Positions 10,015-19,600 of a DNA stretch of 64,000 nucleotides are shown here, one piece after another. The stretch is taken from contig CAMBZB010000002.1 of assembly GCA_945872245.1 (NCBI GenBank), forward strand, positions 1 through 64,000, written 5' to 3'. The position numbers and the translations under genes were made by a program. The DNA comes from Flavobacterium psychrophilum (GTDB taxonomy: Bacteria > Bacteroidota > Bacteroidia > Flavobacteriales > Flavobacteriaceae). The notes under the pieces are model-generated. The model was not told the origin of the DNA. It did not search any database and saw nothing but the letters and a program-made list of their open reading frames with translations. The number at the start of each line of letters is the position of its first letter. Position 1 is the first letter of the stretch.

Positions 10015-10022
10015 TATATTTG
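10015..10022 (+). promoter_or_regulatory. Candidate -7 promoter element of ruvB (TATATTTG)
   Basis: TATATTTG matches the Bacteroidota -7 consensus TAnnTTTG. No clean TTTG lies at the usual 19-21 bp upstream (TTTG at 9998-10001 is only 13 bp away). The element ends 4 bases before the ruvB ATG, so transcription from it would begin at or next to the start codon. Confidence 0.45.
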
Positions 10023-10026
10023 TAGC

Positions 10027-11049
10027 ATGAACGAAAATTTAGACCCAACAACTAACGGCTACAATTCTGAGGAACTTGATCTCGAAAAAAAATTGAGACC
10101 CTTATCTTTTGATGATTTTGCTGGGCAAGATCAAATATTGGAAAACCTAAAAGTTTTCGTTCAGGCAGCCAACCAAAGAAACGAAGCTCTTGATCATACC
10201 CTTTTTCACGGACCACCGGGATTGGGAAAAACGACTTTGGCTAACATTCTAGCCAATGAGCTGCAAGTGGGAATTAAAATCACTTCAGGACCCGTTTTAG
10301 ACAAGCCAGGAGATTTAGCAGGTTTATTGACTAATCTCGAAGAAAGAGATGTTTTGTTTATTGACGAAATTCATCGGTTGAGTCCAATTGTCGAAGAGTA
10401 TTTGTATTCGGCAATGGAAGATTTCAAGATTGATATTATGATTGAGTCTGGTCCTAATGCCAGAACCGTTCAAATCAATTTGAATCCTTTTACTTTAATT
10501 GGCGCCACCACCCGTTCTGGTTTGTTGACCGCCCCAATGCGAGCCCGTTTCGGAATTTCCTCTCGCTTACAATATTACACAACCGAACTTTTGACAACAA
10601 TTGTTGAACGAAGTGCCGCCATTTTAAAAATGCCCATTTCCATGGAAGCGGCTATAGAAATTGCGGGCAGAAGCAGGGGAACACCTCGTATTGCTAATGC
10701 GTTATTGCGTCGCGTGCGTGATTTTGCCCAAATCAAAGGAAATGGCACTATCGATATTGAAATTGCTCGTTACGCCTTAAAAGCGTTGAATGTGGATGCA
10801 CATGGTTTGGACGAAATGGACAATAAAATTCTAAATACTATTATCGATAAATTCAAAGGAGGCCCTGTTGGTTTATCTACTTTGGCGACAGCCGTATCCG
10901 AAAGTAGTGAAACTATCGAGGAAGTGTATGAGCCCTTTCTGATTCAAGAAGGCTTCATTATGCGAACGCCACGAGGTCGTGAAGTCACTGAGAAGGCATA
11001 CAAGCATCTTGGAAAAGTAAGAACGAATATTCAAGGAGGTCTTTTTTAA
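10027..11049 (+). CDS. ruvB: Holliday junction branch migration helicase RuvB
   Basis: The AAA+ motor of the RuvABC system, which drives Holliday junction branch migration together with RuvA. Walker A is GPPGLGKTT (residues 62-70), and Walker B is LFIDEIHRL with D113, E114 and H116. The arginine-finger stretch ([16 protein letters not shown]) and the C-terminal winged-helix with RTPRGREVT are present. The length of 340 residues is normal. The partner ruvA is 2 kb downstream, separated by queG, a CBS gene and a gene remnant. ruvB appears to have its own promoter just after the CoxI terminator, and its stop is 8 bp before the queG start. Confidence 0.97.
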   Translation: MNENLDPTTNGYNSEELDLEKKLRPLSFDDFAGQDQILENLKVFVQAANQRNEALDHTLFHGPPGLGKTTLANILANELQVGIKITSGPVLDKPGDLAGLLTNLEERDVLFIDEIHRLSPIVEEYLYSAMEDFKIDIMIESGPNARTVQINLNPFTLIGATTRSGLLTAPMRARFGISSRLQYYTTELLTTIVERSAAILKMPISMEAAIEIAGRSRGTPRIANALLRRVRDFAQIKGNGTIDIEIARYALKALNVDAHGLDEMDNKILNTIIDKFKGGPVGLSTLATAVSESSETIEEVYEPFLIQEGFIMRTPRGREVTEKAYKHLGKVRTNIQGGLF

Positions 11050-11057
11050 TCTTTCAG

Positions 11058-11981
11058 TTGATCAATAACAAAGAAAAATATACATCTTTCATAAAATCCG
11101 AAGCCAAGCGCCTCGGGTTTTTGTCTTGTGGTATATCCAAAGCAGGATTTTTGGAAGAGGAAGCCCCGCGTTTAGAAAATTGGTTAAACAAGCAAATGAA
11201 CGGCCAAATGTCCTATATGGAAAACAATTTTGACAAGCGATTGAATCCAACTTTATTGGTCGATGGTGCCAAAAGCGTTGTGTCGCTTTTGTTGAATTAT
11301 TATCCTTCCGAATTCCAAAATCAAGATTCCTATAAAATTTCAAAATATGCCTACGGACAGGATTACCATTTTGTCATCAAGGAGAAACTCAAGGAACTGT
11401 TGTTCTCTATTCAATCGACTATCGGGGAAGTTTCGGGGCGGGCTTTTGTGGATTCTGCACCGGTTCTCGACAAAGCTTGGGCAGCCAAAAGTGGTTTGGG
11501 ATGGATTGGCAAGAATAGCAATCTGATAACTCAACAAGTTGGCTCTTTTTATTTCATCGCTGAACTCATTATTGATTTGGATTTAGATTACGATCAAGCA
11601 ACCACTGACCATTGTGGCACCTGCACGGCCTGTATTGATGCTTGTCCAACTCAGGCTATTGTTGCGCCTTATGTGGTTGACGGCAGCAAATGCATTTCCT
11701 ATTTTACCATAGAGCTCAAAGAAAATATTCCCCATGTAATGAAGGGAAAGTTTGATGATTGGGCTTTTGGTTGCGACGTATGTCAAGATGTGTGTCCTTG
11801 GAACAAATTTTCAAAAGCCCATGACGAACCGCTTTTCAATCCCAATCCAGAAGTATTGTCAATGTCAAAAAAAGACTGGAAAGAAATCACCGAAGAAACT
11901 TTCAAAGCGGTGTTCAAAAACTCCCCATTGAAAAGAGCCAAGTTTGACGGTTTAAAACGGAATATTGAATTTTTGGGTTAA
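11058..11981 (+). CDS. queG: Epoxyqueuosine reductase QueG
   Basis: QueG performs the last step of queuosine synthesis in tRNA, reducing epoxyqueuosine with cobalamin and two 4Fe-4S clusters. The cysteines are C186/189/192/196 ([11 protein letters not shown]) and C212/239/242/246 ([11 protein letters not shown]). The DSAPVLDKA stretch with D132 supplies the catalytic acid in this family. The chosen start is a TTG at 11058, giving [11 protein letters not shown], because no ATG precedes the conserved N-terminal region. It lies 8 bp after ruvB and is probably co-transcribed with it. The length of 307 residues is normal for the short form without the C-terminal HEAT repeats. Confidence 0.94.
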   Translation: MINNKEKYTSFIKSEAKRLGFLSCGISKAGFLEEEAPRLENWLNKQMNGQMSYMENNFDKRLNPTLLVDGAKSVVSLLLNYYPSEFQNQDSYKISKYAYGQDYHFVIKEKLKELLFSIQSTIGEVSGRAFVDSAPVLDKAWAAKSGLGWIGKNSNLITQQVGSFYFIAELIIDLDLDYDQATTDHCGTCTACIDACPTQAIVAPYVVDGSKCISYFTIELKENIPHVMKGKFDDWAFGCDVCQDVCPWNKFSKAHDEPLFNPNPEVLSMSKKDWKEITEETFKAVFKNSPLKRAKFDGLKRNIEFLG

Positions 11982-12080
11982 ATATTTTTAAATTTAATTT
12001 CCTGCAAAAAATATTTTTATAAATATCTTGATATTAAATATTTTTTTTTAAATTTATAATCCGCTATAAATTATTCTATT

Positions 12081-12515
12081 ATGACAGTTAATCAAATTTT
12101 GAGCAAGAAAGGAAAGGAAGTGTATTCAGTACTGTCAACAATTACGGTGTATGAGGCTCTGGGGGTAATGAGTGAAAAAAACATTGGGGCAATTTTGGTG
12201 ATAGAAGACGAAATATTAAAAGGAATATTATCCGAAAGGGATTATGCCAGAAAAATTGCTCTGAAAGCCAAGTCTTCAAAGAAAACATTCGTACACGAAA
12301 TTATGGCAGAAAATGTGATAACCGTAAAGCCAACAGATAACTTAGATTATTGCATGGAATTGATGTACACGAAAAAAGTAAGGCATTTACCGGTTTTAGA
12401 CAATGGTAAAATAATAGGTATTGTCTCTATCGGAGACGTAGTCAAATCAATAATAGATATTCAAAAAGACACAATTCAATATTTGGATTCTTATATCAAT
12501 GGAGGTGCTTTATAG
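12081..12515 (+). CDS. CBS domain pair protein
   Basis: A 144-residue stand-alone pair of CBS domains (about residues 8-65 and 75-130), with no fused catalytic domain. Such proteins usually bind adenine nucleotides or S-adenosylmethionine and signal energy state; the partner here is unknown. The GILSERDYARKIAL stretch in the first domain and GIVSIGDVVKS in the second are typical. An AT-rich gap of 99 bp separates it from queG, and a strong terminator follows it. A second, larger CBS protein is encoded at 47113-47772. Confidence 0.88.
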   Translation: MTVNQILSKKGKEVYSVLSTITVYEALGVMSEKNIGAILVIEDEILKGILSERDYARKIALKAKSSKKTFVHEIMAENVITVKPTDNLDYCMELMYTKKVRHLPVLDNGKIIGIVSIGDVVKSIIDIQKDTIQYLDSYINGGAL

Positions 12516-12536
12516 GATCAATTCAAATTACAGTAT

Positions 12537-12567
12537 AAATAGCCGCAAATTCTGCGGCTATTTTTTT
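12537..12567 (+). terminator. Rho-independent terminator after the CBS gene
   Basis: The 11-bp stem AAATAGCCGCA (12537-12547) pairs with 12553-12563 around a 5-base loop and continues into a run of seven T residues. It lies 21 bp after the CBS gene stop. Confidence 0.9.
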
Positions 12568-12661
12568 AAGAGCAAGAAGAACAATTTTTGTAAAATGAAT
12601 GGAGCAAAAGCATCCTTTTCAAAGCAAGTCTTATAATTTGTTGGTGCTAATAAAATTCAAA

Positions 12662-12980
12662 ATGATGGACAAAAACAGTAAAATAAGAGAAGCATTATTA
12701 TACCATGCAAAGCCCTCTCCAGGAAAAATACAAGTAGTTCCAACCAAAAAATATGCTACGCAAAGAGATTTGTCCTTGGCGTATTCGCCAGGTGTTGCTG
12801 AACCGTGTTTAGAAATCGCAAAATACGTTAACAATGTATACAAATACAGAGCAAAAGGCAATTTAGTTGCTGTAATCACCAACAGAACAGCTGTTTTAGG
12901 ACTCGATGATATTGGACCTGAGGCATTAAGCCAGTTATGGAAGGTAAAGGATTACTGTTATTGATGCTCAGGAAAAATAA
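12662..12980 (+). pseudogene. maeB: Decayed 5' fragment of an NADP-dependent malic enzyme gene (maeB)
   Basis: The first 90 or so codons, from either of two ATGs at 12662/12665, clearly match the N-terminus of the long MaeB-type malic enzyme: [20 protein letters not shown] and [16 protein letters not shown] are hallmark stretches. A one-base loss near 12926-12930 then shifts the frame; PVMEGKGLL, the next family motif, reads on in another frame from 12931. After that the family similarity stops and AT-rich DNA follows, so most of a gene of about 760 codons is missing. In a third frame the last codons read VIDAQEK-stop at 12957-12980, which may be the original 3' end left by an internal deletion. 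The surviving open frame reaches 12964. Substitutions at normally conserved sites ([10 protein letters not shown]) also suggest decay. The gene order malic enzyme-ruvA is, as I recall, usual in relatives, so this is probably the ancestral locus. Confidence 0.8.
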
Positions 12981-13059
12981 AATAAAAAATAATAAAACAA
13001 CAAAATAACTCGTAAACAATACTCATAACTTATCCATTTTTAACAAATTCTATTTAAGT

Positions 13060-13072
13060 TTTGTTATATTTG
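13060..13072 (+). promoter_or_regulatory. Candidate -7 promoter region of ruvA
   Basis: TATATTTG at 13065-13072 matches the TAnnTTTG consensus, 18 bp before the ruvA start. The 13-base string TTTGTTATATTTG is identical to the one just before ruvB (10010-10022). No good -33 TTTG is visible at the expected distance. Confidence 0.42.
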
Positions 13073-13090
13073 GGGGCATAAAATTCATGG

Positions 13091-13672
13091 ATGATAGCAC
13101 ATTTGCAAGGAAAATTAGTAGAAAAAACTCCAACTCAAGTTGTTATTGACTGTGGTGGTGTTGGGTATCACGTGAATATTTCCCTGCACACTTATTCCTT
13201 ACTCCCAGCAACTGATTTTATAAAATTGTTTACACATCTTCAGATTAAGGAAGATGCACATACCTTATTCGGTTTTGTAGAAAAATCAGAAAGAGAAATT
13301 TTTAAGTTGCTATTGTCTGTTTCGGGAATTGGTGCCAGCATTGCCAGAACGATGTTGTCCTCATTAGATCCAAAACAAATTACAAACGCAATTGCATCGG
13401 GTGATGTGGTCACAATTCAATCTATAAAAGGGATTGGCAGTAAAACAGCACAAAGGGTAATACTTGATTTGAAAGAAAAAGTATTAAAACTGTATGATTT
13501 AGATGAAGTTTCTATGTCACAAAGCAATACAAGTAGAGATGAGGCGTTATCTGCTTTGGAGGTTTTAGGTTTTGTTCGGAAAACTTCAGAAAGGATTGTT
13601 GAAAAGATTATTAAAGAAGACCCTGAAAGTTCCGTTGAGTCGATTATTAAGCAGGCTTTAAAAATTTTATAA
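13091..13672 (+). CDS. ruvA: Holliday junction DNA-binding protein RuvA
   Basis: RuvA binds the four-way junction as a tetramer and loads RuvB. The 193 residues show the N-terminal OB-fold (MIAHLQGKLVEK), the two helix-hairpin-helix motifs (SVSGIGASIA and SIKGIGSKTAQ), and the C-terminal RuvB-binding helix bundle (EALSALEVLGF). Its stop is only 3 bp before the TTG start of sprA, so the two genes are probably co-transcribed despite unrelated roles. Its own promoter may lie in the remnant of the malic enzyme region. Confidence 0.96.
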   Translation: MIAHLQGKLVEKTPTQVVIDCGGVGYHVNISLHTYSLLPATDFIKLFTHLQIKEDAHTLFGFVEKSEREIFKLLLSVSGIGASIARTMLSSLDPKQITNAIASGDVVTIQSIKGIGSKTAQRVILDLKEKVLKLYDLDEVSMSQSNTSRDEALSALEVLGFVRKTSERIVEKIIKEDPESSVESIIKQALKIL

Positions 13673-13675
13673 AAA

Positions 13676-16600
13676 TTGAAAACACATTACTCGGAAAGGA
13701 CACCATTGATATATAAAATTTGTCAATTTTTGATTTTTTTATTTATTGGATTTTCATCACAAGCCCAAGTAAATCAATCGGTACAAGATACAGTGCCCAC
13801 TGGATTTTCGATTGGAAAAATCCAAATTAAAGATCCTAAAAGTGTTCTTTCGTCATATACCTACGATCCGGTTACGGATAGATATATTTACACTAAAACC
13901 ATAGGAGATTTTCCTGTTAAATATCCAACTATATTGACTCCAAAAGAGTATGAAGCCTTAGTTTTAAAGGAATCTATGCGCAATTATTTCAAGAAGAAAT
14001 TAGACGCCATCGATGGTAAGAAAGAAGGCAGTGAAGAGGCTAAAAAAGATTTATTGCCAAGATATTATGTTAAATCAGGTCTTTTTGAATCTATTTTCGG
14101 AAGTAACACCATCGATGTAAAGCCTTCTGGATCAGTAGAAATAGATTTTGGAGCCCGTTATACCAAACAGGACAATCCTTCATTCTCTCCTAGAAACAGG
14201 TCTAATTTGACTTTCGATTTCAACCAAAGGATTAGTATGAGTTTGATGGGAAAAGTCGGTACTCGATTAAGTGTCAATGCTAATTACGACACCCAATCTA
14301 CTTTCGCTTTTCAAAACCTAATTAAATTAGAATTCACCCCATCGGAAGATGATATTATTCAAAAAATTGAAGTTGGGAATGTTAGTATGCCTTTGAATAG
14401 TTCACTGATTAGAGGTGCGCAAAGCTTATTTGGGGTTAAAACCCAGTTGCAATTTGGTAAAACTACCATTACTGGTGTTTTTTCAGAACAAAAATCGCAA
14501 ACCAAAAGCGTCGTAGCGCAGGGTGGTGGAACAATTCAGGACTTCGAAGTTTTTGCACTTGATTATGACAGCGACAGACACTTTTTTTTATCTCAATATT
14601 TTAGAAATAAATACGATGCGGCACTAAAAAACTATCCTTTTATTGATAGTAGAGTACAAATTACGCGTCTAGAAGTTTGGGCCACCAACAGACAAAATAG
14701 GGTGAATACAACTACCGGGAACAATTTAAGAAATATCATTGCGCTCCAGGATTTGGGAGAAGGCGAGCTAACGGACTCAAATGGAGTTCCAATTCCTAAT
14801 AAACAAAATGAAGTTGTAGCCATAAATCCTATTCCTACCAATTTCTTTACACTTCAACAAGCTCCACAGGAAAAACCCTACCCAGCAGATAATAAAAATA
14901 ATAAATATGATCCAGCTTTAATTGGAACGTCGGATGGATTGTTAAAATCAGAAATTAGAGAAATAGCAACTGCAAGTGCTGGATTTAATGGTGTCACTGT
15001 AAGTGAAGGTCAAGATTATTCTAAACTTGAAAATGCCAGAAAATTAACGGCCAATGAGTATACTTTCAATCCTCAACTGGGCTATCTTTCCCTGCAGCAA
15101 CGGTTAGCTAACGATGAAGTTTTGGCCGTGGCTTACCAGTATAGTATTGGTGACCAAGTGTATCAAGTTGGGGAATTTGGTAATGATGGGGTCGATGCAA
15201 CACTAGTTACAGGAAATTCACCCTCGAATCAAGCTATTATTTCGCAAAGTTTGGTTTTGAAAATGTTGAAGAGTAATTTAACCAATGTCAAAAATCCAAT
15301 TTGGAATTTGATGATGAAGAACATTTATCAAATTCCTGGAGGGTATCAAATTAAACAAGAAGATTTTAGATTCAATATTCTTTATACAGATCCATCTCCT
15401 TTAAATTACATTACTCCGGTTGTGGGTACGATTTTACCTCCAGATGTTGCTGAAACACCCTTGTTGGAAGTGTTTAATTTGGATAAATTGAACTATAACA
15501 ATGATCCACAAGTGGGGGGTGATGGTTTTTTTGATTTTATGCCGGGATTGACCATTGATGCTCAAAACGGAAGAATAATTTTTACTACCAAAGAGCCTTT
15601 TGGAGAATTGCTTTTTTCTAAATTGTCAAATCCAAGTTCAACGGGGAATTATAATGGGGACCCTAACTCGATTTCAGATTATAATCTCAATCAAAAGAAA
15701 TATGTTTTTCGAAATATGTATCGCAATACGCAAGCTGGCGCTTTACAAGATAGCGACAAAAATAAATTCCTATTGAGAGGTAAATATAAATCTACCGGAG
15801 GGGACGGTATTCCTATCGGTGCCTTCAATGTGCCTCAAGGTTCAGTTGTGGTTACGGCAGGAGGCAGAGTTTTGGCAGAAGGAATCGATTATAGCGTCAA
15901 TTATCAGTTGGGAAGGGTGCAAATATTAGATCCATCACTGCAAGCCTCTAATACGCCTATTAATGTATCCTTGGAGAACAATTCTATTTTTGGTCAGCAA
16001 ACTCGTAGGTTTATGGGAGTTAATGTGGAACATAAAATTTCCGATAAGTTTTTGGTGGGCGCGACCTTACTGAAAATGACTGAAAGACCGCTAACGCAAA
16101 AAGCTTCTTTTGGGCAAGAATCCGTAAACAACACCATTTTTGGGTTCAATACTAATTTTTCAACAGAAGTCCCTTTTTTGACCAGATTAGTGAACAAACT
16201 TCCAAATCTTGATACCGATGTTCCTTCGAATCTTTCCGTAAGAGGTGAGGTTGCATTTCTGAAACCAGATGCCCCAAAGGCAGCCGATTTTGAAGGAGAA
16301 TCGACCATTTATGTAGATGATTTTGAAGGATCTCAATCGACGATTGATATGCGTTCTGCTTTCGCTTGGAATCTGTCATCTACACCAGTGAAGGATAACG
16401 AGAGTGATTATAATTTTAATGAAAGTGCCACAGATTTAAATTATGGTTTTAAAAGAGCCAAAATGGCATGGTACACCATTGATCCAATATTTTATACCCA
16501 AAAACCTTCAGGAATTTCAAATGAAGACTTGTCTTTAAACAGCACCAGAAGAATTTTTAGCGAAGAGTTGTACCCATTGACAGATATTGCTCAGGGACAG

Positions 16601-19600
16601 ACTCAAGTTATTAACACACTAGATTTGAGTTATTTTCCTAAAGAAAGAGGGCCTTATAATAATGCTCTAAACGTTGATACAAACCCAAAAGAAAATTTCG
16701 GCGGAATTATGCGCTCCATCAATTCGACTAACTTCGAACAAGGAAATGTAGAATACATTCAGTTTTGGGTATTGGATCCTTATGTAGGTAAAGGGAAAAC
16801 TTCAGATACTAACAGTGGAAAAATTTATTTCAATTTAGGGGAAATATCAGAAGATGTTTTGAAAGACGGTAGAAAACAATATGAAAATGGATTGGGTCCA
16901 GACCAAATATTAGTTAAGCCACAACCAGGTCAGGCAAGTTGGGGAAATGTTCCCGCTTCTCAATCTTTAATTTATGCCTTTGACACCAATGCAGATAATC
17001 GAAAAAATCAGGATGTTGGGTTAGACGGTTTGGATAATACCAACGAAGGTACAATTTACACTAATTTTGCCTCCCAACTCGATCCAGCCGCGGATGATTA
17101 TACCTACTATTTGAGTGCTCCGGGAGACATTTTAAACCGATATAAAAACTACAATGGTCTAGACGGAAACTCCGCAGTTGACATCAACGACCCCAATAGA
17201 GGTGCCTCAACTGTTCCTGACGTCGAAGATATTAATAGGGATAATACCATGAATACCATCAATGCTTATTATGAATACAGCATTGATATGAACAAAGATA
17301 TGGCTGTAGGGAGCAATTATATTACGGATGTAAGAGAAACTGTTCAGACACTCCCTGATGGTACCACAACAAATGCTCGATGGATCCAATTTAAAATACC
17401 TGTTTCCCAGCCTGAAAATACCATTGGTACTATTTCTGATTTTAGGTCTATCCGTTTTATGAGAATGTTTATGACAGGTTTTAGCGATCAAATTACTCTG
17501 CGTTTTGGGGCCTTGGATTTAGTAAGGGGCGAATGGCGACGATATACCAATACGCTTGATCCAAAAGAAACCACTGAAGTAAATAATATTGATAAGACTG
17601 ATTTAGACGTATTAGCGGTTAATATTCAGGAAAACAATGAAAGATGCCCTATTAATTACATTACCCCTCCGTCTGTACAACGGGAACAATTGATCAATAA
17701 CAATACCATTATCAATCAAAACGAGCAATCACTAGCACTAAGAGTTTCAGGGGATGTTGGATTGGAAGCTGGAGACTCAAGGGCCGTTTTTAAGAATGTT
17801 AGTGTTGATATGCGCCAATTCAAGAATCTAAAAATGTTTTTGCATGCGGAATCCTTACCAAGCGATAAGCCCTTAGAAGATAATCAAATGGTTGGTTTTA
17901 TCCGTTTTGGAAATGATTTCACCGACAATTTTTACCAAATAGAAATTCCACTTAAAGTAAGCGATCCAGCGGGCAATTGTAAATTGAGCGCAGAAGATGT
18001 TTGGCCAGAGCAAAATGAAATTGATTTGTCGTTGGCATTATTAACAAAGTTGAAGGTTCTTGCCATGAGTGTGGACCCAACTACCCTGCCAACGGAAGAT
18101 GATGGAATATATTATCAAGATGAAGAAGAACTCGATTTAAGTACTGCTAATAAAATCAATAAATTGCGATTAGGGATAAAAGGGAATCCCAATTTTGGAT
18201 TTGCGCGAACCTTGATGGTAGGGGTGAAAAATAATAGTGGAATTAGTATGCGTGAGGCTATTAAAGGGGAAGTTTGGTTTAATGAACTTCGTTTGTCTGA
18301 TATGGATAATAAAGGAGGGATGGCTGCCTTATTAAACATAGATACTAATCTTGCTGATTTTGCCACCATTTCGGCCACCGGGAAAAAGAGTACCATTGGC
18401 TTTGGAGCTTTAGAACAAGGACCAAATGAAAGAAGCCGTGTGGACACCCAACAATATAATATTGTCACCAATTTAAATCTAGGAAAATTATTGCCTTTGA
18501 AATGGGGGATTAATTTACCCTTTAATTATGCTATTGGGGAAGAAACCATTACTCCCGAATACGATCCTTTTAACCAAGATATTAAGTTGAAACAGTTGTT
18601 AGAGAACACTGCTGATAGAGCAAAAAGAGATAATATTTCCAATAGGGCAATCGATTATACAAGACGCAAAAGCATCAATTTTATAGGGGTAAGGAAACAA
18701 AGGGGGCCAGAGCAAAAGCAACACATCTACGATCCGGAAAATGTAACTTTTTCCCAATCCTATAATGAGGTGGAGCGACATGATTTTGAAATTGATGAAT
18801 ATAAAGACCAGCAGGTAAATACAGGGGTTGATTATGCTTATAGTTTTAAACCAAAATTAATTGAACCATTCAAAAAAACAGCCTTCCTGCAAAAAAGTGA
18901 GTATTGGAAAATGCTAAGTGATTTCAACTTTAGTTATTTGCCTTCAAGCATCTCTTTCAATACTAATATTATAAGACAATACAACCGCCAGCAGTTTAGA
19001 CAAGTTGATGTTGAAGGTATTGGTCTAGACCCTTTATACAGAAGAAATTTTGCGTTTAACTACCAATATGGGTTTAATTACAATTTGACTAAATCATTGA
19101 AATTAAATTATACGGCATCCTCCAGTAATATTGTTAAAAACTATTTGAACGAAAATAATGAGCCAATTGACAGTTTTACCATTTGGGATAGTTATTGGGA
19201 CATAGGGGACCCTAACAATCATACGCAACAATTAGTCTTGAATTATGAGATACCAATTAATAAAATACCATTATTCAGCTTCATAAAAGCGAATTATTCC
19301 TATACTGGGGATTATAGTTGGCAACGAGCCTCTAACGCATTATCTGAGATAGAAATTGGAGGCACTACATATAATTTGGGAAATACAATTCAAAACGCAA
19401 ATTCCCATAATTTGAATACTTCCTTTAATATGGATTCATTTTATAGTTATTTAGGCTTGAAAAAAGCGAATAAATCAGCGCCTAAAAACAAAGTAGCGCC
19501 TAAACCCGGAGAAAAAGTGGTCAATACAAATGTGAAGACCCAAAACGATAATCCTTTTGTAGGTGGATTGATTGGATTTTTGACTAGTGTGAAAAATATG

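Noticed and set aside
12631..12882. Leftward open frame opposite the malic enzyme remnant
   Set aside because: It mirrors the remnant, which is clearly related to malic enzyme in the rightward frame.
18115..18471. Leftward open frame inside sprA
   Set aside because: It lies wholly within the well-supported sprA frame, with a composition expected of its complement.
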